A stretch of 40,726 bases of DNA from Bradyrhizobium guangdongense (GCF_006483445.1 NZ_PPPT01000043.1:1-40726), one strand, 5' to 3'. Shown: positions 14,901 to 22,199, counted from the stretch's first letter. Notes: generated by a model from the letters alone, not told the origin. Numbers and translations are program-made.

Positions 14901-15581
14901 ATGCTGGCGCGCATCAGCCACGAGATCCGCACGCCGCTCAACGCCATCATCGGCTTCTCCGAGGTGATGATCTCCGAGCGCTTTGGCGCGCTCGGCAACG
15001 AGCGTTACGGCGAATACATGAAGGACATCCGCGCCTCCGGCGAGCGCGTGATCTCCATCATCGACGATCTCGAGGAGCTGACGCGGATCGAGACCGGCAA
15101 GCTCGACCTCGCCTTCACGAACTTGAACCTCAACGACCTCGTCGAGGCCTGTGTCGTGGTGATGCAGCCGCAGGCCAACCGCGAGCGCATCATCATCCGC
15201 ACCTCGCTCGCGCATGCGCTGCCATCCGTGACGGCGGACGCCCGCGCGATGCGGCAGATCGCGATGAATCTGATCGGCAACTCGATCCGGCTCGCCAGCG
15301 CCGGCGGCCAGGTGATCGTCTCCACAGCGCTGACCGATCGCGGCGAGGTGGTCTTGCGCATCCGCGACACCGGCCATGGCCTCAGCGAACGCGAGGTCGC
15401 GGCCGCGATGGAGCCGTTCCGCACCCCGCCGCCGTCGGACGCCGCAGACAATTCCGCGCTCAATCTGTCGCTGACGAAAGCGCTGGTCGAAGCCAACCGC
15501 GCCAAATTCCACATCAAGAGCGCGGCGAATTCCGGCACGCTGATCGAAGTGGTGTTTTCGCAGGCGCTGGCCAGGGCGTGA
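11997..15581 (+). CDS. PdhS-like multi-PAS sensor histidine kinase with degenerate ATP lid
   Basis: A 1194-residue cytoplasmic kinase (ATG at 11997; a TTG at 11967 is possible). PAS-like segments lie near residues 20-55, 350-440, 690-740 and 830-945, separated by long Pro/Ala/Glu linkers. The HisKA box is ISHEIRTPLNAI with phospho-accepting His975. The next stretch, through MQPQANRERIIIR, is the hallmark of PdhS, the Rhizobiales cell-cycle kinase that acts on DivK. The N box reads MNLIGNS (Asn1091) and the G1 box IRDTGHGL (Asp1124). The G2 box, normally GTGLGL before LTKALVEANRA, reads DNSALNL here (about 1150), so the glycine lid is missing. It may be a weak kinase, a phosphatase or a DivL-like allosteric partner. 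Confidence 0.85.
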   Translation: MTSSDFQLRSVSDPRLAVHATSPLPAWLWSLDGARVLWANPVGARLFGAANSAELAARKIGPADPQRRQVARLAHQLPVNGAVRMERLRGFGASLGVLMTCACLRLKFADGSQGVLVTAMDTPVRVMPLNERLQRLVEGAVTPMAAFATDGAFIAASELARPLRGCRNLEEAGLEHARSDALATGRVEMPIGNGHVVLQRVGSGADTGLIAMVQPAAPQTPPEAETVAAEPATAAAPEPPVQAVPDTPAVPAVPDYEQPALSNEAPSEFMLFDPFNEPLDAPAPAPTSEPVVPAPGPAVEAVSAPVEAAPVQTPVEDSAKDIVPPQVEPITGLMDEPPPHAEKAAPRNHPLRFLWQMDAEGRFVLGSDEFIRLMGAHSAAGFGRPWSEIADVFGLDPEGRVAKAIASRDTWAGVTVKWPVDGGEPLTVELAGLPVYDRARNFAGFKGFGVCRDLDGLNKLEALRRFELFTEPPVAHRHADIAEPIEPRGETVEPTATAAPTDIVEDDGVREPPPSRVEFYEPEIVADMSEQTIDDKLPEQAIQETTQETSQEPSQETSQETIQETIQGNSQQTDLDQAVETPPNVVPFRPLGETTKAPTLTPVENSAFNELARQLSERLEREQDILLAPTAPEQMAQAVSEPPPPPPLSPEPPQAPPPTHSAAPTPSAAEWLTEPKPAPRGDSARDRVLLDLLPSGILIYRLDRLLYANPAFLARMGFASLHALEDAGGLDALYVAPGVSSASSTSEAGTPVTVSANHDTNNDTDDAPADGATEAHLHTISWDGESAHALICGLPQAATVITEAVVTTVEEVEAIAEVEPDAEAGQANAEDLAAILDTTAEGIIMFDAEGNIHACNRSAEALFGYDGEHLLQQNLATLFAPESQRVVADYLDSLKSHDIASLLDYGREVLGREAKGGLIPLAMIMGRTRPDGPNFFAVFRDLSQSKKGEKEMREAQALSDRAANAKADMLARISHEIRTPLNAIIGFSEVMISERFGALGNERYGEYMKDIRASGERVISIIDDLEELTRIETGKLDLAFTNLNLNDLVEACVVVMQPQANRERIIIRTSLAHALPSVTADARAMRQIAMNLIGNSIRLASAGGQVIVSTALTDRGEVVLRIRDTGHGLSEREVAAAMEPFRTPPPSDAADNSALNLSLTKALVEANRAKFHIKSAANSGTLIEVVFSQALARA
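13623..13694 (+). repeat. Six tandem 12-bp units coding a (QETS)n linker
   Basis: Units of the form CAAGAAACTAGC begin at 13623, 13635, 13647, 13659, 13671 and 13683 with one- to three-base differences. They encode QETT, QETS, QEPS, QETS, QETI and QETI. The A-rich codons stand out from the G+C-rich gene around them. The repeat lies in a linker between PAS segments of the PdhS-like kinase. Confidence 0.9.
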
Positions 15582-15585
15582 GACG

Positions 15586-16794
15586 CTAGCGAGCGACGGT
15601 GGCTGGACGTACCGTCGCCAGCGCGCGGAAGCGCAGTCCGAGCAGCAGCGGGCCGAACGCCACGGCGAAGCCGAGATAGGCCGTTATCCAGGCGAAGGCT
15701 GCGACATGCAGCGCCGCGTCGCTATGCGCCGGCACGAGCACCGCACAGACCCGCGTCGCGCCGGCGATGATGATCGCGGCGTAGATGACATGCGTCGCGA
15801 TCGACGCCGTCAGCGTCTGGCCGGTATGGCCGAGGCTCGCGCGTGTCATCACCGCGAGCGTCATGGTGCCGGCGGCGCCGGTCATCCAGGCGTGGATGCC
15901 TGCGCTCGGCGGCAGCACACCGAAGGCAGCCAATGCATGCAGCAGGAAACCGACGGGCACGAAGGCGTAGCCGACATGCAGGATCAGCAGCAGCCGCTCG
16001 CGCGAGGTGCGGTCGCCGGCCCAGCGCGCGAGGCGCACGAGATGCAAGCCGCCCGCGAGCACCATCGCGACACCGGTCGCCGCGCTCAGCGGGCTTGCAA
16101 TCCAAGCCAGCAGCGTCAGCGCACTCAGCCCGATCACGACGCCGTCGAAACGGCCAAACGGAATCGGCAAGCGGCCGGGATTCATCTTGACCAGCCAGTT
16201 GCGGGTAAAGCTCGGGATGATGCGGCCGCCGATCAGGGAGAGCAGCAGCACGACCACGGAGATGCCGATGCGGATGCTGATGTCGGCGCTGCCGGCAAGA
16301 TGCGCTTCGAGATGGAAGGCGACATTGCCGGCGAGCAGCACGGAGATCATCAGCACGACCGGCAAATTGCGCCAGTTCCTGCCAGCGATGATCTCGCGCG
16401 CCGCCGCCGCAACCACCAGCGCCAGGAACGACGCGTCGATCAGAAGCGCAAACAGCCAGCCGGTCTCGGCCGACAGCGTCACCGCGATCCGGCCCGCGAG
16501 CCAGACGATCACGAGCGCCGCCAGCGGCGTGCCCTGGATCGGCAGCCGTCCGGTCCAGTTCGGGATCGCCGTGAACAGGAAGCCGGTGATGACGGCCGGC
16601 AGGAAGCCGTAGAGCATCTCGTGCACATGCCAGTCGCGCGGGGCGAAGGCCGAGGTCAGCGATAGCTCGCCATAGAAGGCCGGCAGCCAGACCAGGATCG
16701 AGGCCGCCGCCTGGAGCGCAGCCAGCAGAAAGAAGGGGCGAAAGCTGTGAGCCAGCAGCGGCCAGCCTTGATGGTTGCGGGAACGGCCCGACAT
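15586..16794 (-). CDS. nnrS: NnrS family protein (NO-related haem-copper membrane protein)
   Basis: A 402-residue protein with about twelve transmembrane helices. The start at 16794 is set by GGAG nine bases upstream; the frame runs far further upstream but only as the shadow of the divergent gene. The family's conserved His-rich motif WHVHEMLYGF is at residues 55-64. Later come FTAIPNWTGR, GGRIIPSFTRN, a conserved H in ILHVGYAFVP and MTRASLGHTGQTL. NnrS proteins bind haem and copper and protect against nitric oxide or support denitrification, and they are usually under NnrR/FNR control. The divergent regulator and the shared palindromic box (16861-16874) fit this. The downstream neighbour converges with a 4-base gap. 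Confidence 0.93.
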   Translation of the reverse strand: MSGRSRNHQGWPLLAHSFRPFFLLAALQAAASILVWLPAFYGELSLTSAFAPRDWHVHEMLYGFLPAVITGFLFTAIPNWTGRLPIQGTPLAALVIVWLAGRIAVTLSAETGWLFALLIDASFLALVVAAAAREIIAGRNWRNLPVVLMISVLLAGNVAFHLEAHLAGSADISIRIGISVVVLLLSLIGGRIIPSFTRNWLVKMNPGRLPIPFGRFDGVVIGLSALTLLAWIASPLSAATGVAMVLAGGLHLVRLARWAGDRTSRERLLLILHVGYAFVPVGFLLHALAAFGVLPPSAGIHAWMTGAAGTMTLAVMTRASLGHTGQTLTASIATHVIYAAIIIAGATRVCAVLVPAHSDAALHVAAFAWITAYLGFAVAFGPLLLGLRFRALATVRPATVAR

Positions 16795-16860
16795 GGCGGT
16801 CAACTCCGGTGAAATCGATTTTCTCAGGCACAAAAATACCGGCGGCCCGGCCGGCTCGTT

Positions 16861-16874
16861 TTGCGCTATCGCAA
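16861..16874. promoter_or_regulatory. FNR/FixK/NnrR-type box between nnrS and the Crp/Fnr regulator
   Basis: TTGCG-CTAT-CGCAA is a perfect 14-bp palindrome. It has the TTG-N8-CAA spacing of FNR-superfamily sites and the C/G at position 4 preferred by FixK/NnrR-like proteins. Its centre is 73 bases from the nnrS start and 56 bases from the regulator start, so it can serve one or both divergent promoters. Confidence 0.75.
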
Positions 16875-16923
16875 ACTGCCGGACGATCAGAGGTGCCATG
16901 ACACAGCCGGAGCTGGAGGCATC

Positions 16924-17634
16924 ATGGCCAAGGTCGATCCGTCGCTGGTTGCGCATCTGCCGCTGTTTGCGGGGTTCAAGGGCGAGGAACTCGACGAGAT
17001 CCTGCGCGAGGCCCGCTCCGCGCGCTATCCGAAGAACGGCCATGTGTTCGAGCAGGGCGGGGACGCGCATTCCTTCTTCCTGCTGCTGCACGGCCATATC
17101 AGAGCCGCCAAGACCACGCCGACCGGCGAGCAGATCGTGGTGCGCTATGTCGCGCCCGGCGAGACTTTTGGGCTCGCGATGGCGATCGGGCTCGCGCAAT
17201 ATCCGGCCACTGCGACCGCGGTCGACGACAGCGTCGTGCTGGCCTGGCCGACCGGCACCTGGCCGCGGCTGGTGCAAAAATTCCCGGCGCTCGCCACCAA
17301 CACGCTGCAGACGGTCGGCGCACGCCTGCAGGAAACCCACACCCGGGTGCTCGAAATGTCGACCCAGCAGGTCGAGCAGCGCGTCGCGCACGCGCTGCTG
17401 CGGCTCGCAAAGCAATCCGGCAAGAAACTCGACCACGGCGTCGAGATCGATTTCCCGATCAGCCGCCAGGACATCGCGCAGATGACCGGCACCACGTTGC
17501 ACACGGTGAGCCGCATCCTCTCCGGCTGGGAGCAGCTCGGCCTGATCGAAGGCGGCCGCCAGCGGATCATTTTGCGGGAGCCGCACAAGATCTTTGTGCT
17601 GGCGGAGCAGAATGCGGGTGGCGGGCAGGCTTGA
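16924..17634 (+). CDS. nnrR: Crp/Fnr-family regulator, NnrR-like
   Basis: A 236-residue regulator. The start at 16924 follows a perfect GGAGG six bases upstream. The N-terminal cyclic-nucleotide-fold domain (residues 10-120) includes GHVFEQGGDAHSFFLLLHGH and RYVAPGETFGL. A dimer helix follows (VEQRVAHALLRLAKQ), then a Crp-type winged helix with ISRQDIAQMTGTTLHTVSR as recognition region. There are no cysteines at all, so it cannot hold an FNR iron-sulfur cluster. NnrR/DNR proteins, which sense NO through haem, also lack them. Divergence from nnrS across one FNR-type palindrome supports the NnrR reading. It plausibly also acts at the hemN and nirK boxes. FixK-type is the main alternative. Confidence 0.82.
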   Translation: MAKVDPSLVAHLPLFAGFKGEELDEILREARSARYPKNGHVFEQGGDAHSFFLLLHGHIRAAKTTPTGEQIVVRYVAPGETFGLAMAIGLAQYPATATAVDDSVVLAWPTGTWPRLVQKFPALATNTLQTVGARLQETHTRVLEMSTQQVEQRVAHALLRLAKQSGKKLDHGVEIDFPISRQDIAQMTGTTLHTVSRILSGWEQLGLIEGGRQRIILREPHKIFVLAEQNAGGGQA

Positions 17635-17640
17635 TCTTCT

Positions 17641-17668
17641 CCCTCTCCCCGTTCTTGCGGGGAGAGGG
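17641..17668. terminator. Hairpin after the Crp/Fnr gene
   Basis: Perfect 10-bp arms CCCTCTCCCC (17641-17650) / GGGGAGAGGG (17659-17668), seven bases after the stop codon. No T-run follows, so it may be an mRNA-end or repeat element and not a true intrinsic terminator. It resembles the hairpin at 2041-2063. Confidence 0.55.
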
Positions 17669-17701
17669 GCTGCATCCTTGCAAAGGCGGGAGGCCCTTGT
17701 G

Positions 17702-18757
17702 TCACCGCAGTTGTCGGCAAAAGACGAATTTCGGCCCTGCCTCCGTCATCGCATCAGCGGCCTGGTCGAAGGTGAATGTTCGGCTCGTGACGTGCTCCGG
17801 ATGAAAGGCCCCGCACGCGATGCAGGCCAGCACGCCGGGCAAGACCGATCGCGAGTTCACACGCCCGGTCAGGAATGTCAGCCCCTTGGTGTAGGCGCGG
17901 GTGAGCGGCACGGCATTGGTGCGATCCAGAAATATCGTCACGCTCGTCAATACGCCATTCGGTCCGGTCGACTGTATCGCGAACTGGAGTGCGGCATCGC
18001 TGCCGAGAGCCAGCACCACGATGTCGAACTGGCGTTCGGCGCTGCGCCCTTCTGCGAGAGCCAGGCGATCCACGGTCGCCCCCATCAACCGGGCTCGCTG
18101 GCGGCGGTTCTCATCATCGTCGAGGTAGAGCACCTCGCCAGCCATCAGCGCCACGGCGGCGCCGGCGGCGTACAGGCCGACACTCATCGCACCCAGGCCA
18201 TCGCTGTTTTCACCGCCGCCGACGACCAGAACCGAGCCGCCCGGTCGCGCCTGCAGGTGCGGTTGGACCGCTCGCCAGCCGTCAGCGATGTTATCCGGGG
18301 CACTTGCCGCAACGATCGGATCGACTCCAGCGGGCAATGGCAGCAGCATGTGATCGGCAAAAGGGACGTATATGAGGTCGGAGAGGGCGCCGCCAAACTC
18401 CGTTCCCGAGGTTGCCTTCAGCCCATAGGCGGCTCCAAATGGAAAGCTCGAACAGGAATTGGTGAAGCCGCGCTGGCAATTGGCGCACCTGCCGCACGAC
18501 AGCTGGAACGGCACTGCCACGCGCTCGCCGGGCCTGAAGGGGACCGCCGGGCCGGCCTCGACGACCTCCCCGATGGTCTCGTGGCCGAACGCGAAGGGAC
18601 CGCGATGCCTGGCAATACCGCGCGCAATGTAGAAGTCGAGATCACAGCGCGCGACCGTGAGCGGTCTGACGATCGCGTCGGTATCAGAGCTGATCCGAGG
18701 CGCCGGCACGTCGTGCCATTCGAATTTACCAGGCTCGATGAACGTCAACTGGCGCAC
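17702..18757 (-). CDS. Zinc-dependent alcohol dehydrogenase family protein
   Basis: A 351-residue medium-chain dehydrogenase/reductase. The GTG start at 18757 has GGAG eight bases upstream and lies 13 bases after the stop of the YdhR-like gene, so the two form an operon. The catalytic-zinc cysteine is in TVARCDLDF, and GHETIGEVVEAG has the His-Glu pair. The four-cysteine structural zinc loop is CGRCANCQRGFTNSC. The cofactor domain has VLVVGGGENSDGLG and an acidic turn YLDDDENRRQRAR, which favours NAD(H). Chemistry would be oxidation of an alcohol or reduction of an aldehyde. The substrate is unknown; regulation is likely by the divergent LysR protein. Confidence 0.85.
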   Translation of the reverse strand: MRQLTFIEPGKFEWHDVPAPRISSDTDAIVRPLTVARCDLDFYIARGIARHRGPFAFGHETIGEVVEAGPAVPFRPGERVAVPFQLSCGRCANCQRGFTNSCSSFPFGAAYGLKATSGTEFGGALSDLIYVPFADHMLLPLPAGVDPIVAASAPDNIADGWRAVQPHLQARPGGSVLVVGGGENSDGLGAMSVGLYAAGAAVALMAGEVLYLDDDENRRQRARLMGATVDRLALAEGRSAERQFDIVVLALGSDAALQFAIQSTGPNGVLTSVTIFLDRTNAVPLTRAYTKGLTFLTGRVNSRSVLPGVLACIACGAFHPEHVTSRTFTFDQAADAMTEAGPKFVFCRQLR

Positions 18758-18770
18758 GGCCAAAGCTCCG

Positions 18771-19157
18771 TCAGTGGCGTGGCCCACGGTTGTCGATCTG
18801 GACGGGGGAATCGAAATAGATGACTTGGGGGTCGGCCCCGGTTTTGTCCTTGACGTTCGCAGTCCACGCCGGCGTGAACCAGGCCTCGGCCGCCTTGCGA
18901 TCGCTCCAAAGATACATGCCGCCGTAGCTGTCATCGTTGACGGTGAAGAACTTGGCGAGCAGCCCGGAGATCTTCTGATAGGTCGGGACGGACGCGACGA
19001 TCAATTGATCGAGCTTGTCGCGCGGCACGCTCGGCGGGCGCTTCGCGATGACGATCGTTGCGACGAGCTTTTCGGAGTTGACCGCCTGGCCAAATGCCGG
19101 CGCAAAGGCAAATAGTCCGGTTGCGGCAATCGTGATGACGCTGAGACGACGGTTCAT
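18771..19157 (-). CDS. Exported YdhR-like (dimeric alpha-beta barrel) protein
   Basis: A 128-residue protein with a clear signal peptide (MNRRLSVITIAATGLFAFAP, cleavage after AFG or GQA). The mature part has the ferredoxin-like pattern of the putative monooxygenase YdhR family: LVATIVIAKRPPSVPRDKL, VASVPTYQKISGLLAKFF, then the typical DDSYGGMYLWSDRKAAEAWF and a final strand PQVIYFDSPV. Related proteins lack metals and cofactors. An exported form next to an alcohol dehydrogenase suggests a small-molecule isomerase or binding role, which is inference. It is the first gene of a two-gene operon divergent from a LysR regulator. Confidence 0.75.
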   Translation of the reverse strand: MNRRLSVITIAATGLFAFAPAFGQAVNSEKLVATIVIAKRPPSVPRDKLDQLIVASVPTYQKISGLLAKFFTVNDDSYGGMYLWSDRKAAEAWFTPAWTANVKDKTGADPQVIYFDSPVQIDNRGPRH

Positions 19158-19266
19158 CGGGCAGGCCTCTCGGTTCAGTGGGACTCAGGACCCGGCGCAC
19201 CCGGCCGGAAACACCTTCGTAGCGAACCGATCCTGTCCGAGCAGCATGAGATCTTTACGCGATTGT

Positions 19267-19279
19267 TGAGCTGTGCTCA
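19267..19279. promoter_or_regulatory. Small palindrome next to the LysR start
   Basis: TGAGC-TGT-GCTCA lies nine bases before the ATG at 19288, in the divergent gap between the YdhR-like gene and the LysR gene. It could be an autoregulatory operator. It overlaps a possible GTG start at 19273. Confidence 0.35.
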
Positions 19280-19287
19280 GCTATTGC

Positions 19288-20241
19288 ATGCCCCGGGATG
19301 AACTGCCGGCCTATTCCACCTTGCGCGCGTTCGTTGCAGCGGCGCGTTGCGAAAGCGTGCGCGCGGCTGCCGACGAACTCGGAGTTACACCGTCCGCCGT
19401 GAGCCACCAGATCAGGATTCTCGAGGACTGGGTCGGCCAACAGCTATTCCTCAGGACGGGGCGCCAGATCCAATTGACCGCAAGGGGGCGAACACTGTTT
19501 CGCCGCCTCGACACTGCTTTCCGCACCATCGCCGAGGCGGCCACGACAGCGCGTGCCGGCGCGCGCGACAGATCGTTGCGTATCAGTGCGCTGCCGCTGA
19601 TCGCATCCAGCTGGCTGATCCCGCGCCTGCAGGGATTTCAAGAGCTGTGTGCAAAGGAAGGAGCGGACGTTGCCATCGAGATCGATACCAGCAACGCGCT
19701 TGCCGATTTCGAGACCGACGGCGTCGATGTAGCGATCAGGAGCGCCCATCGGCCGTCGCCGAATCTCATCTCGCACAAGCTGATCGACTTGAGAGCCGTG
19801 CCCCTGTGCGCAACGCGTGTTGCGGAAGAGATCAAGCGGCCTTCCGATTTGTCACGCGCGACCTTGATTCATATTTCGGCGAGGCCCGACGGATGGCAAA
19901 ATTGGCTTGCGGCAAGCGGCAACGCACCGGTTAAACCCAGGTCCAGCCTGTCGTTCGATACCGTGCCCGCTGCCCTGGAGGCAGCGGCGGCAGGTCGCGG
20001 GCTCGTTCTTGGTCTCGACCCGATCGTGTGGGACGCACCGATCGCACGGAATCTCGTCATTCCATTTCGTACGAAACGCGTCAGCGCGGGCGCTTTCTTC
20101 GTGACCTACCGGCGGCGCGATCAATCGCGCTGGATCGTCAAGAGCTTTACCGCATGGATTCTGCAAGAGATGCAGCAGGACAAGCATCGGCTCCTGGCAA
20201 ATTCCAGAGACATCGTGCGGAAGCAAAGCCGCGCGCCCTGA
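19288..20241 (+). CDS. LysR-type transcriptional regulator (GcvA-like)
   Basis: A 317-residue LysR protein. The helix-turn-helix spans LRAFVAAARCESVRAAADEL and GVTPSAVSHQIRILEDWVG near residues 12-50, with LFLRTGRQIQLTARG as the wing. The effector domain has the strand LRISALPLIASSWLIPRLQG and the GcvA-type FETDGVDVAIRSA segment. Near the end lie AAAAGRGLVLGLDPI and a basic tail. The start is taken as the ATG at 19288; a GTG at 19273 would add five residues. It is divergent from the YdhR-like/alcohol dehydrogenase pair, its most likely target. It converges on hemN with 58 bases between stops. Confidence 0.9.
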   Translation: MPRDELPAYSTLRAFVAAARCESVRAAADELGVTPSAVSHQIRILEDWVGQQLFLRTGRQIQLTARGRTLFRRLDTAFRTIAEAATTARAGARDRSLRISALPLIASSWLIPRLQGFQELCAKEGADVAIEIDTSNALADFETDGVDVAIRSAHRPSPNLISHKLIDLRAVPLCATRVAEEIKRPSDLSRATLIHISARPDGWQNWLAASGNAPVKPRSSLSFDTVPAALEAAAAGRGLVLGLDPIVWDAPIARNLVIPFRTKRVSAGAFFVTYRRRDQSRWIVKSFTAWILQEMQQDKHRLLANSRDIVRKQSRAP

Positions 20242-20299
20242 CCATTTTGGAAAGATCGGGCGTTGCGTCTTCGTTCGGACGGCGGGACGTCGTGAGGCC

Positions 20300-21652
20300 T
20301 CACACCGCGCGGCTGTGCAACTGCTTCGCGGTGTCGAGATGGGCGTCGAAGGCGGCGGCGACGCTGCGCAGGAGGAAGCGGGAGTCGCTGTTGACCGCGA
20401 GCTGGTCGCCGTCGAGCTCGACCACGCCGTCCGAGATCAGCGTCTTCAGGCGCGGCGCGGATTGCAGCATCACGGCCGACGCCGTGCCGTGGCGGGCGCA
20501 GACTTCGCCGAGATCGACGGCAAAATCGCACATGATGCGCTCGATGATGTCGGCGCGGAGCCGGTCGTCGTCGGTCAGCGCATAACCCTTGACGGTGGCG
20601 AGCCGGCCGGCATCGATCGCCTCTGCATAGGTCTCGATGCGCACGTCGTTCTGGACGTAGCCCTGCGGCAGATGCCCGATCGCGCTCGCGCCGAGGCCGA
20701 TCAGGACGTCGCTGCTGTCGGTCGTGTAGCCCTGAAAATTGCGCCGCAGCCGATGCTGCTCGAAGGCAACCGCCATGGGATCGCCGGGCAATGCAAAGTG
20801 ATCGAGACCGATCTGCACGTAGCCCGCTTCCTTCAGCGCATTGGCGATCGCGCAGGCCTGGTCGTGCCGCGCGCGGCTAGCGGGCAGGCGAGCCTCCTCG
20901 ATCTTGCGCTGGTGTTTCTTGAAGCTCGGGACATGGGCATAGCCGAACACCGAGAAGCGATCGGGGCGCAGCTCGAGGCAGCGCTGCACCGTGGCGAGGC
21001 AGGAGGCGACCGTCTGGTACGGCAAACCGTAGATCAGGTCGAAATTGACGCCCTTTATGCCGGCCTGGCGCAGATCCTCGGTGACCTTTTTGGTCTGCGC
21101 AAAACTCTGCACGCGGTTGATCGCGACCTGCACGGCGGGATCAAAACTCTGCACGCCGAGACTGGCGCGATTGATGCCGGCGAGCGCCAGCGCGTCGGTC
21201 ATCTCCGATGTCAGCGTGCGCGGGTCGATCTCGACGGCGATCTCGGCCGTCGGCAGCACGAAGAAGGCCTGGCGGATCGCCGCCATCAGCTCGGTAAAAG
21301 CTTCCGGCGCCATGATGGTCGGCGTGCCGCCGCCGAAGTGAATGTGCTCGACCTTGATGCGGCGGCCGATCGCTTCAGCGACCAGGGAGACCTCGCGCAA
21401 AAGCGTCGCCTGATATTGCGCCACCGGATCCTCGCGGCGGGCGATCTGGGTGTGGCAGCCGCAATACCAGCACATCTTCCGGCAGAACGGCACGTGCAGG
21501 TACAGCGAGGCGCTGACATTGGCCGGAATCTCGGCGAGCCATCGTGCATAGACATCAGGCGTCACGGCCGGCGAGAAATGCGGTGCGGTCGGATAGCTCG
21601 TGTAGCGCGGCAGGCGTTCCTCGCCATAGGCCGCCGCAAGATCGGTCCTCAT
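20300..21652 (-). CDS. hemN: Oxygen-independent coproporphyrinogen III oxidase (radical SAM)
   Basis: A 450-residue radical-SAM enzyme that decarboxylates coproporphyrinogen III to protoporphyrinogen IX without oxygen. The start at 21652 follows AGGGA at normal spacing; a TTG ten codons earlier has no site. It opens with ERLPRYTSYPTAPHFS. The cluster motif FCRKMCWYCGCH gives Cys57, Cys61 and Cys64 plus the HemN-specific Cys66. GGGTPT (SAM binding) and ASLGVQSFDP follow, with the NFQGYTTDSSDVLIGLGASA region and a HemN C-terminal domain. Length and motifs separate it from HemW. Two FNR-type boxes lie upstream, the nearer one centred 80 bases before the start, as expected for low-oxygen haem synthesis feeding denitrification enzymes. 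Confidence 0.96.
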   Translation of the reverse strand: MRTDLAAAYGEERLPRYTSYPTAPHFSPAVTPDVYARWLAEIPANVSASLYLHVPFCRKMCWYCGCHTQIARREDPVAQYQATLLREVSLVAEAIGRRIKVEHIHFGGGTPTIMAPEAFTELMAAIRQAFFVLPTAEIAVEIDPRTLTSEMTDALALAGINRASLGVQSFDPAVQVAINRVQSFAQTKKVTEDLRQAGIKGVNFDLIYGLPYQTVASCLATVQRCLELRPDRFSVFGYAHVPSFKKHQRKIEEARLPASRARHDQACAIANALKEAGYVQIGLDHFALPGDPMAVAFEQHRLRRNFQGYTTDSSDVLIGLGASAIGHLPQGYVQNDVRIETYAEAIDAGRLATVKGYALTDDDRLRADIIERIMCDFAVDLGEVCARHGTASAVMLQSAPRLKTLISDGVVELDGDQLAVNSDSRFLLRSVAAAFDAHLDTAKQLHSRAV

Positions 21653-21725
21653 TCCAGAATCCCTGCCAAAATCCTTGCCCAAGCCCTTAATGGTCCTCCT
21701 CTACCGCCATTCGCGGCGGACGACC

Positions 21726-21739
21726 TTGCGCTCGGTCAA
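21726..21739. promoter_or_regulatory. FNR/FixK/NnrR-type box proximal to hemN
   Basis: TTGCG-CTCG-GTCAA matches the TTG-N8-CAA pattern with one arm imperfect. The centre is about 80 bases from the hemN start, a workable place for activation from about -41 of a promoter with a short leader. Confidence 0.6.
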
Positions 21740-21758
21740 AGCCGCCGACGACCCAGGC

Positions 21759-21772
21759 TTGCGCTCGCGCAA
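21759..21772. promoter_or_regulatory. FNR/FixK/NnrR-type box proximal to the 68-aa membrane protein
   Basis: TTGCG-CTCG-CGCAA is a perfect 14-bp palindrome. It lies 33 bases (about three helical turns) from the hemN box, and its centre is about 71 bases before the ATG at 21837. The pair suggests co-control of two divergent promoters. Confidence 0.68.
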
Positions 21773-21836
21773 AGCGGAATTTGCCGATCCGGTCCATGTT
21801 TGAGGCCGGATGACCCGGCCAGGGCGGAGTTTGACC

Positions 21837-22043
21837 ATGGGACTGTTCGTGCTCGATGTCGTGTTGTGGTTGACGGGCATACGCGGTCACATTCCGCGGT
21901 TCGACGATTTTCAGCCTGTACCGGCCGTGCCGGTATCCGCCTCGACCCGCCTGATCCGTGCTCTCGCCGCAATGGTCGCGGTCTTCGCCGTGCTGTCGTT
22001 CGCGGTCTGGGCGACGGTCTGGTTCGCCATCAGCCTGTTCTAG
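21837..22043 (+). CDS. Small membrane protein (68 aa) between hemN and nirK
   Basis: ATG at 21837 follows GGCGGAG at correct spacing. The product has a hydrophobic N-terminus (MGLFVLDVVLWLTGI), a Pro-rich middle (RFDDFQPVPAVPVSAS) and a strong C-terminal helix (ALAAMVAVFAVLSFAVWATV and on), so it probably spans the membrane once or twice. I do not recognise the family. Its promoter region holds a perfect FNR-type box shared with divergent hemN, and nirK begins 240 bases downstream. It may therefore be an anaerobically induced helper of denitrification or haem delivery; this is inferred from position only. Confidence 0.6.
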   Translation: MGLFVLDVVLWLTGIRGHIPRFDDFQPVPAVPVSASTRLIRALAAMVAVFAVLSFAVWATVWFAISLF

Positions 22044-22119
22044 ATTTACCTTGACGCGCGGTCTCGACGCGAACCGGTCTCCACGGTCTCGCCCGGCTGC
22101 GCACACAGACGACGCATCC

Positions 22120-22139
22120 GACACGGTTAACATCGTGTC
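22120..22139. promoter_or_regulatory. Inverted repeat upstream of nirK
   Basis: GACACG (22120-22125) and CGTGTC (22134-22139) are perfect arms around GTTAACAT. It lies between the 68-aa gene and the nirK box. It could be an operator or a weak terminator; no T-run follows. A second short hairpin, GCCGGA-ggcaaa-TCCGGC, is at 22176-22193. Confidence 0.35.
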
Positions 22140-22199
22140 ACCGATCCTGCTCGGGGTGAGGCACCTAAGGAGTGTGCCGGAGGCAAATCCGGCGGATGT

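Noticed and set aside
13767..15512. Long minus-strand open frame opposite the PdhS-like kinase
   Set aside because: Composition is that of a mirror frame and no domain is visible; the plus-strand kinase explains the region.
16795..17586. Possible long N-terminal extension of NnrS
   Set aside because: The extension only mirrors the divergent Crp/Fnr gene, while the ATG at 16794 has a proper ribosome-binding site and begins where NnrS similarity begins.
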